Below, one piece after another: positions 44,105 through 53,515 of a DNA stretch of 64,000 nt. A program made the translations under genes and the position numbers. The stretch is from contig JAJTCO010000004.1 of assembly GCA_021323265.1 (NCBI GenBank), positions 1-64,000 of the forward strand, read 5' to 3'. The DNA is from Pseudoduganella sp. Its GTDB lineage: Bacteria > Pseudomonadota > Gammaproteobacteria > Burkholderiales > Burkholderiaceae_D. The notes below the pieces were generated by a model. The model was not told the origin of the DNA. It saw nothing but the letters and a program-made list of their open reading frames with translations, and made no database searches. Each line of letters opens with the position of its first letter. Position 1 is the stretch's first letter.

Positions 44105-44596
44105 TCAGGCGATCCTGTTCGCCGCCAGATCCCATCCGCCCGACGTGTTGCCGCCGATGCCGCCTGCGACGCGCTGTTGGGTGTACTTCCAGCGCACCTT
44201 GGAGAACTTGAAGCCCACTTCTTCGGTCAGGATGTCGCCTTCGTTCACGGCCGGCGACACGGCGCCGATCAAAACGTTATCGAGCTCGATCTCGAAATAC
44301 TTGACGCGCTCGCCCTGGGAATCGGCGCGCATGAATTCCAGCTTGGCCTTGGGGATGGTGCGGCCGGCGGCGCAGGTCTGCAGCAGAATCGGCGAAGCCA
44401 GGTCGGCCAGCTTGGTGATGACGATGTCGCGATGCTCGCAACGTTCCGCCGTGTGGCCGCCACCGGTGGACGACGTGGCCGAACGCGGCTGCTCCACGCC
44501 CCAGCTGACCGATTTGCATTCGATCCAGTCCTTGTGGCGGTCATCGGCCGATTCGCCCTTGATGCCGTCGATATGCAGGTATACGTCAATTGCCAT
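44105..44596 (-). CDS. hcp: Type VI secretion tube protein Hcp (TssD)
   Basis: A 163-residue Hcp that forms the stacked hexameric rings of the inner tube. It starts MAIDVYLHIDGIKGESAD and has HTAERCEHRDIVITKLAD and the late EEVGFKFSKVRWKYTQQ strand typical of the family. It is also a secreted marker. The gene is followed by a strong terminator, fitting the high expression of tube protein. Confidence 0.95.
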   Translation of the reverse strand: MAIDVYLHIDGIKGESADDRHKDWIECKSVSWGVEQPRSATSSTGGGHTAERCEHRDIVITKLADLASPILLQTCAAGRTIPKAKLEFMRADSQGERVKYFEIELDNVLIGAVSPAVNEGDILTEEVGFKFSKVRWKYTQQRVAGGIGGNTSGGWDLAANRIA

Positions 44597-44610
44597 CGCA
44601 ATGCTCCTTC

Positions 44611-46092
44611 TCAGTAGTTGGTGGTTTGCGGCAGTTCCGCCACGAGGCGAAGGGAAACGGTCAGCTCGTCGAGCTGGAAGTGCGGGCGCAGGAAGCTGAC
44701 CGCGCGAAACACACCGGGCCGGCCGGGCATCTCGCTGACCTGCACCGATGCTTCGCGCAGCGGGAACTGCGCCTTCTGCTCCTGGCTGGCGTTATCGTCC
44801 AGCAGCACGTACTTCATCAGCCAGCGGTTGAGGAAGTCCTCCACGTTGGATGCGGCGGCGAAGGAGCCGATCTTGTCGCGCATCATGGCCTTCATGTAAT
44901 GGGCGATGCGCGACACGGCAAAGATGTACTGCAGCTGCGAAGAGAGCACGGCGTTGGCGTTGGCGGCGTCAGAACTGTAGCGGCGCGCCTTCTGCGCCGA
45001 CTGCGCGCCGAAGAAGGCCGCATAGGCCGTGTTCTTGCAATGGACCAGTGAGATGAAACCCAGGTCGCTCAGCTCCTTCTCGCGGCGGTCGGTGATGGCC
45101 ACCTCGGTCGGGCATTTCAGCGCGACTTCGCCTTCGTCGGTCTTGAAGGTGTGCGTCGGCAGGTCGTCCACCAGGCCGCCGCCCTCCACGCCGCGGATGG
45201 CGGCGCACCAGCCGAACTCCTCGTGCGCCTTCGTCAGGCGGGCGCCGAAGGCGTAGGCGGCATTGCACCACAGGTACTTGTGGTGGTCCCGGCCGTCGAC
45301 GTCCTCGACGAAATTGAAGCCTTCCACCGTGGTGCCGTCGACAGGGTTGAACGGCAGCCGTCCCAGGAAGCGCGGCAGGGTCAGGCCGACGTAGCGCGCG
45401 TCCTCCGACTCGCGGAAGGCCTTCCATTTTGCGTATTCGACAGTGTCGAACACCTTGGCCAGGTCGCGCGGCTTGCCCAGGTCGCCATAGCTCTCCAGGC
45501 CGAACAGCTCGGGCGACGCGGCGCTGATGAAGGGGGCGTGTGCTGCCGCCGCCACGTGCGACATCTGCTCGATGAAGTAGATGTCTTCCGGCTGGCGCGA
45601 TATCTCGAAGTCGCCCAGCAGCGCAGCGTAAGGCGAACCGCCAAAGGTGCCGAATTCCTCCTCGTAGACCTTCTTGAACACGGTGCTCTGGTCGAACTCC
45701 AGCGCGCTCTGGAAGTCGCGCACCAGTTCGCGCTTGCTGGCATTGAGCAGGCGGATCTTCAGCGACGGCCCGCTTGCCGTGCTGCGCACCAGGTAATGCA
45801 GTCCGGTCCAGCTTTGTTCCAGCTTCTGGAAGGCCGGCGTGTGCATGATCGCGCTGAGCTGCTCGGAGATCAGGCGATCGAGTTCGGCCACCCGTGCATC
45901 GATGGTGGCCGACAGGTTGTGCGACACCTGCAGCGTGCCCTGCATCACCTGCCGCGCCAGTTCGCCAATGATGTCGCGGGCCCGTTCGTGCTCGCTGCTG
46001 GACTTGGCGACCTTGCTCTGCTCGACGATGCGGTCCAGCAGGTCGCCCTCTTGCACCGCGGCCGGCGCGGCGGCCATCAGTTGCGCGCTCAT
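44611..46092 (-). CDS. tssC: Type VI sheath large subunit TssC
   Basis: A 493-residue sheath protein (VipB/EvpB). Recognised from AFQKLEQSWTGLHYLVRSTASGPSLKIRLLNASK, the GDFEISRQPEDIYFIEQMS block, RFLGRLPFNP and the C-terminal RPHFQLDELTVSLRLVAELP. It interlocks with TssB to form the contractile sheath. One base separates it from tssB, so the pair is translated together. Confidence 0.96.
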   Translation of the reverse strand: MSAQLMAAAPAAVQEGDLLDRIVEQSKVAKSSSEHERARDIIGELARQVMQGTLQVSHNLSATIDARVAELDRLISEQLSAIMHTPAFQKLEQSWTGLHYLVRSTASGPSLKIRLLNASKRELVRDFQSALEFDQSTVFKKVYEEEFGTFGGSPYAALLGDFEISRQPEDIYFIEQMSHVAAAAHAPFISAASPELFGLESYGDLGKPRDLAKVFDTVEYAKWKAFRESEDARYVGLTLPRFLGRLPFNPVDGTTVEGFNFVEDVDGRDHHKYLWCNAAYAFGARLTKAHEEFGWCAAIRGVEGGGLVDDLPTHTFKTDEGEVALKCPTEVAITDRREKELSDLGFISLVHCKNTAYAAFFGAQSAQKARRYSSDAANANAVLSSQLQYIFAVSRIAHYMKAMMRDKIGSFAAASNVEDFLNRWLMKYVLLDDNASQEQKAQFPLREASVQVSEMPGRPGVFRAVSFLRPHFQLDELTVSLRLVAELPQTTNY

Positions 46093-46093
46093 G

Positions 46094-46588
46094 TCATTCC
46101 TCCTTGGGCGCCAGGGCCGCCAGGTTTTCGGTGTGCTGCAGCACGTCGGTCAGCAGGTCTTCCAGTTTGTCGTTGCCGGCCAGCTTGTTGCGCAAGTCCG
46201 CCAGCTTGCCGCGCGCTTCGAGCAGCTTGCCCAGCGGCTCGACCTGGCGCACGATGGCTTCCGGCCGAAAGTCCTGCATGGCGCGGAAGCGCAGCTCCAC
46301 CGGGAACTCGCCCTCTCCACCCAGCCGGTTCGGCGCCTGGAAGCGCAGCACCGGCTCCACTCCGGCCAGCACTTCATCGAAGTTGTTGCTGTCGACATTG
46401 ACGAAGTTGCGCTCCTTCAGGCGCTTGTGCGGTGCGTCGGGGTTGCCGCCGAAGTCGCCCATCACGCCGACCACGAAAGGCAATTCCTTGTTCTCCATTG
46501 CGTCGCCGACTTCGACGTCGTAGGTCATCTGCACGCGCGGCGGCCGTACCTTGGTCAGGCGCTTCTGCACGCTGTCACGATTTGCCAT
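46094..46588 (-). CDS. tssB: Type VI sheath small subunit TssB
   Basis: A 164-residue VipA homologue (MANRDSVQKRLTKVRPPRVQ start, MTYDVEVGDAMENKELPFVVGVMGDFGG, RFRAMQDFRPEAIVRQVEPL). It pairs with TssC in the contractile sheath. The ATG at 46588 carries an AAGGAGC ribosome binding site; the longer upstream frame overlaps the lipoprotein gene. Confidence 0.95.
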   Translation of the reverse strand: MANRDSVQKRLTKVRPPRVQMTYDVEVGDAMENKELPFVVGVMGDFGGNPDAPHKRLKERNFVNVDSNNFDEVLAGVEPVLRFQAPNRLGGEGEFPVELRFRAMQDFRPEAIVRQVEPLGKLLEARGKLADLRNKLAGNDKLEDLLTDVLQHTENLAALAPKEE

Positions 46589-46598
46589 TTGCTGCTCC

Positions 46599-47180
46599 TT
46601 ATTTGAGTGCGCCGAACGGGTCGGCCGCGGTGGACGGGTTCGGCGCGCTGCGCGGCGCTGGAAGCTTATGCGGCGTCGCCACCTTGCGCGCGGCCTTGCC
46701 GCTGCCCGCCACCGGCACCAGCACTTCCTCGCCCAGGGTCGTGCGCAGCATGCGCGCCAGTTCCTGCGCTTCGCTGCGGACCGATCCGCCAAGGTTGCTG
46801 TGCTGGCTCAGCTCCGCCAGCGAGCGCGTGGAAAGACGCAGTCCGCTCACCGCAATGATGCTGTGCGCCTGCTTGTCTGCAGGGTCGCGCTGCAGCGCTT
46901 CCTGCGCCTGCACGATGGCGTCGCTGTAGTTGCCGCGGTCAAAGCGCGCCTGCGCCATTTGCAGCCAGGGTGCCTTGTCGGCCGGGTAGCTGGCCGCCGC
47001 GGACTTCAGCAAGGCCTGGAATCTTTCGTGCTGGCCCGCCGCCGCCGCGCGATCGGCATCGGCCATCATGTTCTCCAGCGTTGGCAACGCTGCGTGGTCG
47101 CTGCGCTGCAGCTGCGAGTCGCTTGCGCAGCCAGCCAGCGTGGCCGCGCCAATCAGTACTACCGTCAGGGTTTTGCGCAT
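46599..47180 (-). CDS. Type VI-associated TPR lipoprotein
   Basis: A 193-residue lipoprotein with signal peptide MRKTLTVVLIGAATLAGC (lipobox LAGC, Cys18). Residues about 30-125 contain two to three TPR-like helical pairs (APWLQMAQARFDRGNYSDAIVQAQEALQRDPAD is the clearest). The C terminus is Pro/Ala-rich. It heads the leftward tssB-tssA run and was preceded by AGGAGAGG. It is not the beta-sandwich TssJ, but might sit near the membrane complex; comparable TPR lipoproteins accompany T6SS loci in betaproteobacteria. The start at 47180 is set by the signal peptide. Confidence 0.8.
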   Translation of the reverse strand: MRKTLTVVLIGAATLAGCASDSQLQRSDHAALPTLENMMADADRAAAAGQHERFQALLKSAAASYPADKAPWLQMAQARFDRGNYSDAIVQAQEALQRDPADKQAHSIIAVSGLRLSTRSLAELSQHSNLGGSVRSEAQELARMLRTTLGEEVLVPVAGSGKAARKVATPHKLPAPRSAPNPSTAADPFGALK

Positions 47181-47275
47181 GCTCCTCTCCTTCCGCAAAG
47201 TGAAGGCCATTATTGGAGCGATAGTTGTCTGTGCCATTGCGTTGTCTCAAAGCCCACGGCATTGGCACCGTCGCA

Positions 47276-47293
47276 GTTTGCGCGGGCGCAAAC
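47276..47293. promoter_or_regulatory. 18-bp inverted repeat GTTTGCGC-GG-GCGCAAAC in the divergent tss promoter region
   Basis: A perfect 8-bp dyad with a 2-bp centre lies midway in the 263-bp interval between the divergent TPR lipoprotein and tssL units. Symmetry and place fit a dimeric repressor or activator site for both type VI operons. No regulator gene is adjacent, so the protein is unknown. Confidence 0.5.
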
Positions 47294-47345
47294 GGCACCG
47301 CTGTCGCGGCAGCTTTAATGGAAGCCTGCACACACGGAGGACCGC

Positions 47346-47447
47346 ATGCCCCCTACCCGCGAAAATGCTCTGAAGCGAAGGACCGTTCCTGCGACCGCCA
47401 TGGCCACGCAGCCGATGCCCATCGAACCGCTCATGGTGGTCGCATGA
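47346..47447 (+). CDS. Small ORF (33 residues) coupled to tssL
   Basis: The ATG at 47346 has an excellent GGAGG five bases upstream, while tssL has only a weak site. The frame encodes 33 residues (MPPTRENALKRRTVPATAMA and on) and its TGA overlaps the tssL ATG (ATGA). It could be a leader peptide that couples translation of tssL, or the remnant of a larger tss gene such as tssK removed by deletion. No similarity recognised. Confidence 0.45.
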   Translation: MPPTRENALKRRTVPATAMATQPMPIEPLMVVA

Positions 47448-48190
47448 ACAAATTCATCGAAAGGCGCGCCGCGCCACAGGAACTACGCGTCCCGGCTCTG
47501 GTGGAGCTGATGCACGAAGGCTTCCACATGCTCTCGCTCCTGCGCCACGGCAGCGCGCCGCCGGGCGAGAACGAATTCGCGGTATCCATCCGCACCTTCC
47601 TCGATGCCTTCAGCCAGGAGGCGCGTGCCTTGCGCATCCCGGCCGAAGACATCGAGGATGCCAAGTACGCATTCTGCGCGGCGCTGGACGAAACCATTCT
47701 CGCCTCCACCTTTCCGCTGCGCGATGCCTGGGAACGCCGGCCGCTCCAGCTCCTGCTGTTCGGCGACCAACTGGCTGGCGAACACTTCTTCGACAAGCTG
47801 GAGCAACTGCGCCTGAAAGGCAGCGAACGGCTGCCGGCGCTGCAAGTGTTCCACATGTGCCTTCTGCTGGGCTTTCGCGGCCGCTACGCCTTAGATGGCA
47901 CCGATCGCCTGGCCTACCTGACGGCGCGCCTGGGTGACGAGATCGCCCACCTGCACGGCAAGGGAAAGGGTTTCGCGCCGCGTGCCGCGCGGCCGGACAA
48001 TGTCGCGCACAAGCTGCAATCGAATACGCCGTTCTGGATCGCCGGTGGCGTCTTCCTGCTGACGGCGCTGGCATCGTTTGGCGCCATGCGCTACGCCCTG
48101 GACCATTCGGCCGGCACGACGCTGGCGGCCTACCAGGACGTGATCAAGCAGCCGGCGCGCCCGGCGACGCTGAACGTGACGCTGCCCTAA
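47444..48190 (+). CDS. tssL: Type VI membrane-complex protein TssL (DotU/IcmH)
   Basis: A 248-residue protein with the cytoplasmic DotU helical domain (LMHEGFHMLSLLRHG, DAKYAFCAALDETILAS, FDKLEQLRLKGSERL, LLLGFRGRYAL) and one C-terminal transmembrane helix at about 202-226, leaving a short periplasmic tail. It anchors the baseplate to TssM. It lacks a fused OmpA/peptidoglycan domain; a separate OmpA gene ends 6 bp past it on the other strand. It is the only rightward tss gene here. Confidence 0.92.
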   Translation: MNKFIERRAAPQELRVPALVELMHEGFHMLSLLRHGSAPPGENEFAVSIRTFLDAFSQEARALRIPAEDIEDAKYAFCAALDETILASTFPLRDAWERRPLQLLLFGDQLAGEHFFDKLEQLRLKGSERLPALQVFHMCLLLGFRGRYALDGTDRLAYLTARLGDEIAHLHGKGKGFAPRAARPDNVAHKLQSNTPFWIAGGVFLLTALASFGAMRYALDHSAGTTLAAYQDVIKQPARPATLNVTLP

Positions 48191-48196
48191 GTACGA

Positions 48197-48943
48197 TTAG
48201 TCGAGCACGCGGAACTCGATGCGCCGGTTGCGCGCACGGCCTTCCGCGCTGCCGTTGTCGGCCACTGGCTGGTCAGGCCCCGCCCCCGCCACGGCGATGC
48301 TCGCCGCATCGACGCCCTTGCCGGCCAGGTAGCTGCGCACCGCCCCGGCGCGTGCGAGGCTGAGCGCCAGATTGGCGTCGCGCGCACCGGTATTGTCCGT
48401 GTGGCCGATCACCTCCACCCGGCGGCCGCCGATCTGCGCCATGGCCGCCGCCATCTCGTCCAGGATGTGCGTGCCGGACGGCCGCAGCAGTGCCTGTCCG
48501 CTCTCGAATTCGATGATGCGCCTGGCCAGGGCGGAGTCGAGCAGCTTCTGTGCCGGAGCGTTGACGCGCAAGCCGTTGCTGATCGTGTAGGTCGGGTTCA
48601 GGCTGGTGGCAAGCTCGCTGGCGACCTGCTGGCGCGTCGCTTCGTTGCCCACGTCACCCCGGATACCGACACGATTGCCCTCCACCGTCAACTGGCCCTG
48701 GCTCACCTGCTTGAGCGGCTCGGAGAGCAGCTTTTGCATATGCGCGCTCCAGTTCGGGGGCGCCACCACGTTGCCCACGGCTATCTGGTCCACCACGCGC
48801 TGCGCGCCGTACAGCGCGCGCAGCCGCTGCAGGATGGCGGCTTTGGTCGGTTCGTCCGGCACCGTGCCCGATGCCACGACCGGCGAAACCTGGGCCGCGG
48901 CATGGGTGCAGGTCAGGCACAGGAACAACGCAAGCTTGCGCAT
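48197..48943 (-). CDS. OmpA-family peptidoglycan-binding protein of the type VI locus
   Basis: A 248-residue exported protein. The signal peptide is residues 1-19 (MRKLALFLCLTCTHAAAQ). A middle domain at about 25-130 has BON-like alternating strands (LTVEGNRVGIRGDVGNEATR). The OmpA_C domain spans about 140-245, with IEFESGQALLRPSG and the binding segment VEVIGHTDNTGARDANLALSLARA. It would clamp the T6SS membrane complex to the cell wall, taking the place of the peptidoglycan-binding tail missing from TssL. A GAGGAG site precedes the ATG. Confidence 0.88.
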   Translation of the reverse strand: MRKLALFLCLTCTHAAAQVSPVVASGTVPDEPTKAAILQRLRALYGAQRVVDQIAVGNVVAPPNWSAHMQKLLSEPLKQVSQGQLTVEGNRVGIRGDVGNEATRQQVASELATSLNPTYTISNGLRVNAPAQKLLDSALARRIIEFESGQALLRPSGTHILDEMAAAMAQIGGRRVEVIGHTDNTGARDANLALSLARAGAVRSYLAGKGVDAASIAVAGAGPDQPVADNGSAEGRARNRRIEFRVLD

Positions 48944-48956
48944 GTCCGGCTCCTCT

Positions 48957-49877
48957 TCAGCAAAACGTCTCGTGGAACAACTCGATGGCGAACGGCAGGC
49001 CAAGCTGCCCCTGTTCAAGGCAGGCGGCCAGCCGCTGCAGCGCAGGTTCGCCGCGCAGCGTGGCTTCTACCCACGCGCAGTCGCTCAGCGCGACCAGGCT
49101 GTCCTGCGCAGCCTCGCCATCGATGATGGCCTGCAGGCTGGCCGGATTGGCGCCGTCCAGCCCCAGCACCAGCGCCGGCAGGCCGGCAGTGCCTGCCATG
49201 AACATGGCCAGCTCAAGGTCATGTCGCAACAGCAGCGGCGCGGCAAGCGTCATCCAGAAGGACGCCACCAGCGGGCGCTGCGCAGCGTCAAGCGGCAAAG
49301 GCAAGGCCAGGCAGCGCGCCGGCATGGCCGCCGCCTCGCGCAGGGGCGACAGCAACTGTCCCAGCGCAAGCAGTAACCGCCGCACAGGGGCGCCTTCAAG
49401 CTGCGCCTCGAGCGAGGCAAGTGACGCCTCCGCGAAGTAGCGCTCCTGGGCCAGGCGCGCGGCCGGAAGGTCGGGCAGGTTTTCCGGCAGCGTGTTCTCT
49501 CCCGGCTGCTTCGCCGCCTGAGCCAGCGCACTCCATGCCGGCGCCAGCGCCAGCGGGCTGCAAGGCAGGAAGGAACGCGGCTCGCGTACCTGGTGCACCG
49601 CAATGCAGGTAAAGGGGAAGCGGCGCGCCGACTGGTCGCGGCTGGCCCGCAGGTGGCCGCTGACCACCTGCCGCGAACGCGTACCGACGAAGGCGAAGTC
49701 CAACGGCGGGCAAGCGTCGTAGTGCTGGCGCCAGCGCGGATTGGCCGACAGGCGTTGCATGACGCTTGCCAGCCACTGGTCCATCAGCTCCACCAGCACC
49801 TGGTCCCCCGCCGACCGTACGAAATCTCCGCAACCGGGCAACTTGCCGAAATAGGCAATCCGCTGCGCGGCCGTCAT
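48957..49877 (-). CDS. tagF: Type VI-associated protein TagF
   Basis: A 306-residue protein with the TagF N-terminal domain: YFGKLPGCGDFVRS near residue 9, MDQWLASVMQRL, FVGTRSRQVVSGHLRASRDQSARRFPF. TagF represses T6SS assembly post-translationally in other bacteria. Its C-terminal half (about 160-306) has no recognised family. The ATG overlaps the tssM stop (ATGA). Confidence 0.88.
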   Translation of the reverse strand: MTAAQRIAYFGKLPGCGDFVRSAGDQVLVELMDQWLASVMQRLSANPRWRQHYDACPPLDFAFVGTRSRQVVSGHLRASRDQSARRFPFTCIAVHQVREPRSFLPCSPLALAPAWSALAQAAKQPGENTLPENLPDLPAARLAQERYFAEASLASLEAQLEGAPVRRLLLALGQLLSPLREAAAMPARCLALPLPLDAAQRPLVASFWMTLAAPLLLRHDLELAMFMAGTAGLPALVLGLDGANPASLQAIIDGEAAQDSLVALSDCAWVEATLRGEPALQRLAACLEQGQLGLPFAIELFHETFC

Positions 49878-52800
49878 GGCATGGCTCCCTTGCCGGCGAT
49901 CGTCTGCGGCAGACGCATGCCGTGGAAGCCGCGATCTTCCTGCTGGCTGCCCGGCGCACTGATGATGCGCAGGTCGACCGTCACGACCGCGCTGCCGCTG
50001 CTCCAGCGCAGTTCGTGCACACCCTCCTCCTTGCGCTTGCGCGCGGCGGAGTCGATCATGCGCCGCAGGCCGGCCGACCCGGCTTCGCTGAACAGCTCGA
50101 CAACCTTGCCGTCCGCCGTCACACCGCTGATGCGCACGCCGGCGACGCCCTGCGGTCCGGGATACACCATGTTTGTCCATTGCTGCAAGCCGTTGCGAAA
50201 GCGCAGCAGCTGGCCGTCGATCTCCAGCGAGTATTCCGCCAGCCCGCTGGCCGGGTGCGGCAACAGCTGGAACACGGTTTGCGTTGTCGCCGCCACGCCG
50301 CCTGCGGCGACGGGCGCCATCCATGCCGGAAAGCGTTGCAAGGTCTGCGCAGGGATGGCGATGCCGACATCGGCCCAGGTGCGCGGCGCCAGCACGTCGC
50401 CGCGGCGCAGCACCAGCGCGCCGAGCGAAGTGGCGACGAACTTTGCCACCGCACCATCGGGCCCGAACACCTGCCCGATTTCCGCGGCGCTGGCTTCCGC
50501 ACTGCCAGCCTGGGCGAACGGGAACTTGCTGGCCAATGTGCGGTTGAAGGGATCAAGGACCTGTGCCTGCCAGGACTTGTTGATCTCCGCCTCCGCCGGG
50601 GCTACCAGGCCGGAGAACACCTGGATCAACGGCCGTACCAGCAGTGGGCGCACGGCCTGCTTCTGTGCCTCGCCCAGGCCCGCCATCATCTGCTCGTCCA
50701 CATGGCGCAGCGCGTCGGCCAGTTCGGAGCCGCTACCCTCCAGGGTCTGCTGCATAAACTGCCGGGCGCCGGGGCCGGGTTCGCCCAGGTTACGGATGGC
50801 GTTGAGCCGGGCGCGCAGGCGCGACAGGTGTTCAAGGTAGGTGCGCAGCAGCGAACCGTCCTTGTCGCGTGCGGCAAGCAGCCCGGCGATGGGGGCAAAG
50901 TCGCGCCCCAGGGTGCCCGCCGGCTGCGCCATGCCTTCGGCGGCGGCGGCCACCGCACGTCCGGCCGGCGCGCGTTCGAACAGGCGGGCCTTGAACCATT
51001 GCGCCAGGCCGGGCTTCGCTGGCTGCAGGCCGCTGCCGCCCGTGGCGGGATTGTCCCACCCCGTCTGGGCCGCCACGGCGGTCCAGACCTTCAATAGCGG
51101 CGACGTGGCCGGGTCGCCCAGCCGGTTCATCGACTCGACCGTGCGCGGAAAATCCGGCATGGCGGCAATCGCCACACCCTGCAGGAATCGCTGCCATTCC
51201 TTGCTGTACTCGGCCTTGTAGCTGTCCGTCAGCGCCTTCTGCACCTGCTCGGGACTGCCCTCCAGCGTCAGGTCGTTGCGTTCGGCGGTCTTCAGGACCC
51301 AGTCGCTTGACTGCAGGGTACTGTGGGCGGCGTCGCCGATTGCGCCGCGCACGTAGCCCTCCCACGCTTCGCGCGTGAAGGCGCCGGAGACGGCATGGCT
51401 ACCCAGCACCAGTTCCCTGTCCTGCTCCCCGACGATGCGCGCCACCGTCATGGCCGGGTAGCGCGTACTGGCGCGCGCCTTGATTTCGGCGTAGACCCGC
51501 TCGCGCGCGCTCATGCCGCGCACCACCTGGCGCAGCTGGTCGCGTGCCGCATCGACCAATGCCAGCCTGGGCTCGATGCGGGGCCAGGCCGGATCGCTCA
51601 CCTGTCCCAGGTAGAACGCCAGCAAGTCCTCGGCACTGCGCAGCAGTTGTTCGCGCGCCATCGCGCCGCGGTTGGTCTCCAGCCAGCCGCGCCAATGGCG
51701 GCTCAGTTGATCGGCCAGGTGGCCCGTTTCGACGTGCGCTTTATCGGACAGCATCAGATAGGCCTTGAGCGCGTTGTAGGCGTCCTCCACGCTCCCCCCT
51801 TCGCGCCTGCCCAATGCGTATAACTGCGATTCAAGGCTGCCGGCAACGGGCTTCAGCATGATCTCGCTCATGCCCTTGAAGTATTCGCTGCGCACCTTGC
51901 GACCCAGCGCTTCCCCCTGGTACAGCCCCATCCCCAGCAGCCAAGGCGTTTCGCGGTCAAGCTTGTCGAGCTGTTCGATCCGGTCCTGCAGCAACTGCAG
52001 GGCCTCCAGGCGCGCCTGCAGGTCCGGGCGCTCCGCCTGCAGCTTGACTGCCTTGTCCAGGTCGGCCGCGGTACTGGCCATCAGTTGCGCATTGCCCGAA
52101 TACGACCAGGTCCAGGCGCCCAGCAGTGTTCCCAGCAGGAGCACGGCCGCAGCAAAGGCGCCGTTCCGCGCCAGGCGCTGCTTGCGTGTAGCGTAGCGCG
52201 ACACCAGGTCCTTGTCGGCGAAGATCACCTCCCTGAACAGCTTGGGCAGGAAGTATCCGGTCTGCCCGCCCGCCCGGACTGGCGCTTGCGGTGGCTGCGT
52301 CAGTCCGAAGCGCCGCGCCACGTGCAGCGACTGCGCGCATAGCGGTTGCCCCTCCTGCAGCGCACTGGTGAAGTAATAACCGCGGAATACAGGGCGGAAC
52401 TGGAAGGGATTGTCCTCGAACAGCGTGGCGAGGAAGGCCTTCAACGGGGCCTTCAGCGCGGCAAACTCGAGCGGGAAGGTTTGTACACCCGCCGGCACCA
52501 GCTCGCGGCGGCGCTGCGTCATGACGGCGATGGCCATCTCGCGCAAGCCTTCGCATAGTTCGTCGAAGCTCTGTTCGTAGAATCCCAGCATGTCGCGGCA
52601 GCCCGACTGGTGCTTGAAGGGCATGGTCGCGCCCCAGGCGCGTTCGCGTTCGGCCGCTTCGGCGTCGGCGAAGAAGTCTGCGAATCCTGCCACCAGGTCG
52701 ATCTTGGTGAACATCACATACACCGGGGCGAACACTTCCAGCTTCTCGATCAGGTCCTGCACACGCTGGCGCAGGCTGCGCGCCAGCTTCAGCACCGCTT

Positions 52801-53446
52801 CCGGATCGTCTCCACGCAGCTCGGCAACGCTGACGGCGATGATGATGCCGTTGATCGGTGCACGCGAGCGCTGCTTCTTCAACAGTCCCAGGAAGCCCTG
52901 CCACTCCGCGCGGTCGGCGGCTTCCACCGCATAGCGCCCCGCGGTATCGAGAAGGATGCCTTCCGCCGTGAAGAACCAGTCGCAATGGCGCGTCCCGCCG
53001 ACGCCATGGATCGCCTTCGCTTCGGCAAACGGAAACTGCAGCCCGGACTGGATGATGGCGCTGCTCTTGCCCGCCGCAGGATTGCCGATGACCATATACC
53101 AGGGTAGCTCGTACAGCGCGCCCGTACCCGCCGCGCGGCCGATGCGCGAGTTCCTGATCGTACCCACCGCTTCCAGCAGGGCGCTGCGCACCGCTTCCAG
53201 ATCGGCTCGGGCGCGTGTCTCGACCGGCGGCGGCGCGGGTTCAGCCTGCAGCCGGTGCGTCCGGTAGCGCCTTGTGCCCCAGACAGCCAGCGCCACCAGC
53301 AAAGCGACAGCCAGCGCGGCGATGGCCCAGATCAAGGCCAGTTGGAGAAGCTCGGCGCCAAGGAAAAGCAGTCCGGCCAGAATCGCAAAGGCCAGTACGT
53401 TCAATGTGCGCCGGTCTGTAATGAGGTGCCAGGTTCGTTGCAGCAT
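49874..53446 (-). CDS. tssM: Type VI membrane-complex protein TssM (IcmF)
   Basis: A 1190-residue inner-membrane protein. Helices lie at about 12-32 and 35-55 and a third near 430-450. The cytoplasmic NTPase-like domain has Walker A VIGNPAAGKSSAI, DTAGRYAVE and FTKIDLVAGFADFFAD. The large periplasmic IcmF part ends in a beta domain (LRFRNGLQQWTNMVYPG). It spans the periplasm and recruits TssL and a TssJ lipoprotein; no TssJ is seen here. Follows the M15 peptidase gene by 69 bp. Confidence 0.95.
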   Translation of the reverse strand: MLQRTWHLITDRRTLNVLAFAILAGLLFLGAELLQLALIWAIAALAVALLVALAVWGTRRYRTHRLQAEPAPPPVETRARADLEAVRSALLEAVGTIRNSRIGRAAGTGALYELPWYMVIGNPAAGKSSAIIQSGLQFPFAEAKAIHGVGGTRHCDWFFTAEGILLDTAGRYAVEAADRAEWQGFLGLLKKQRSRAPINGIIIAVSVAELRGDDPEAVLKLARSLRQRVQDLIEKLEVFAPVYVMFTKIDLVAGFADFFADAEAAERERAWGATMPFKHQSGCRDMLGFYEQSFDELCEGLREMAIAVMTQRRRELVPAGVQTFPLEFAALKAPLKAFLATLFEDNPFQFRPVFRGYYFTSALQEGQPLCAQSLHVARRFGLTQPPQAPVRAGGQTGYFLPKLFREVIFADKDLVSRYATRKQRLARNGAFAAAVLLLGTLLGAWTWSYSGNAQLMASTAADLDKAVKLQAERPDLQARLEALQLLQDRIEQLDKLDRETPWLLGMGLYQGEALGRKVRSEYFKGMSEIMLKPVAGSLESQLYALGRREGGSVEDAYNALKAYLMLSDKAHVETGHLADQLSRHWRGWLETNRGAMAREQLLRSAEDLLAFYLGQVSDPAWPRIEPRLALVDAARDQLRQVVRGMSARERVYAEIKARASTRYPAMTVARIVGEQDRELVLGSHAVSGAFTREAWEGYVRGAIGDAAHSTLQSSDWVLKTAERNDLTLEGSPEQVQKALTDSYKAEYSKEWQRFLQGVAIAAMPDFPRTVESMNRLGDPATSPLLKVWTAVAAQTGWDNPATGGSGLQPAKPGLAQWFKARLFERAPAGRAVAAAAEGMAQPAGTLGRDFAPIAGLLAARDKDGSLLRTYLEHLSRLRARLNAIRNLGEPGPGARQFMQQTLEGSGSELADALRHVDEQMMAGLGEAQKQAVRPLLVRPLIQVFSGLVAPAEAEINKSWQAQVLDPFNRTLASKFPFAQAGSAEASAAEIGQVFGPDGAVAKFVATSLGALVLRRGDVLAPRTWADVGIAIPAQTLQRFPAWMAPVAAGGVAATTQTVFQLLPHPASGLAEYSLEIDGQLLRFRNGLQQWTNMVYPGPQGVAGVRISGVTADGKVVELFSEAGSAGLRRMIDSAARKRKEEGVHELRWSSGSAVVTVDLRIISAPGSQQEDRGFHGMRLPQTIAGKGAMP

Positions 53447-53515
53447 GATGGACTGGAAATGGGGGGCAGGTTGGCCGATGTTGCCACCAAGCCGCTGCCC
53501 GCCCTTTGAGCCGCC

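Noticed and set aside
47264..47281. Sigma-54-like GG...GC (TTGGCAC ... TTTGC) before tssL
   Set aside because: The GG-to-GC distance is four bases too long for a -24/-12 promoter.
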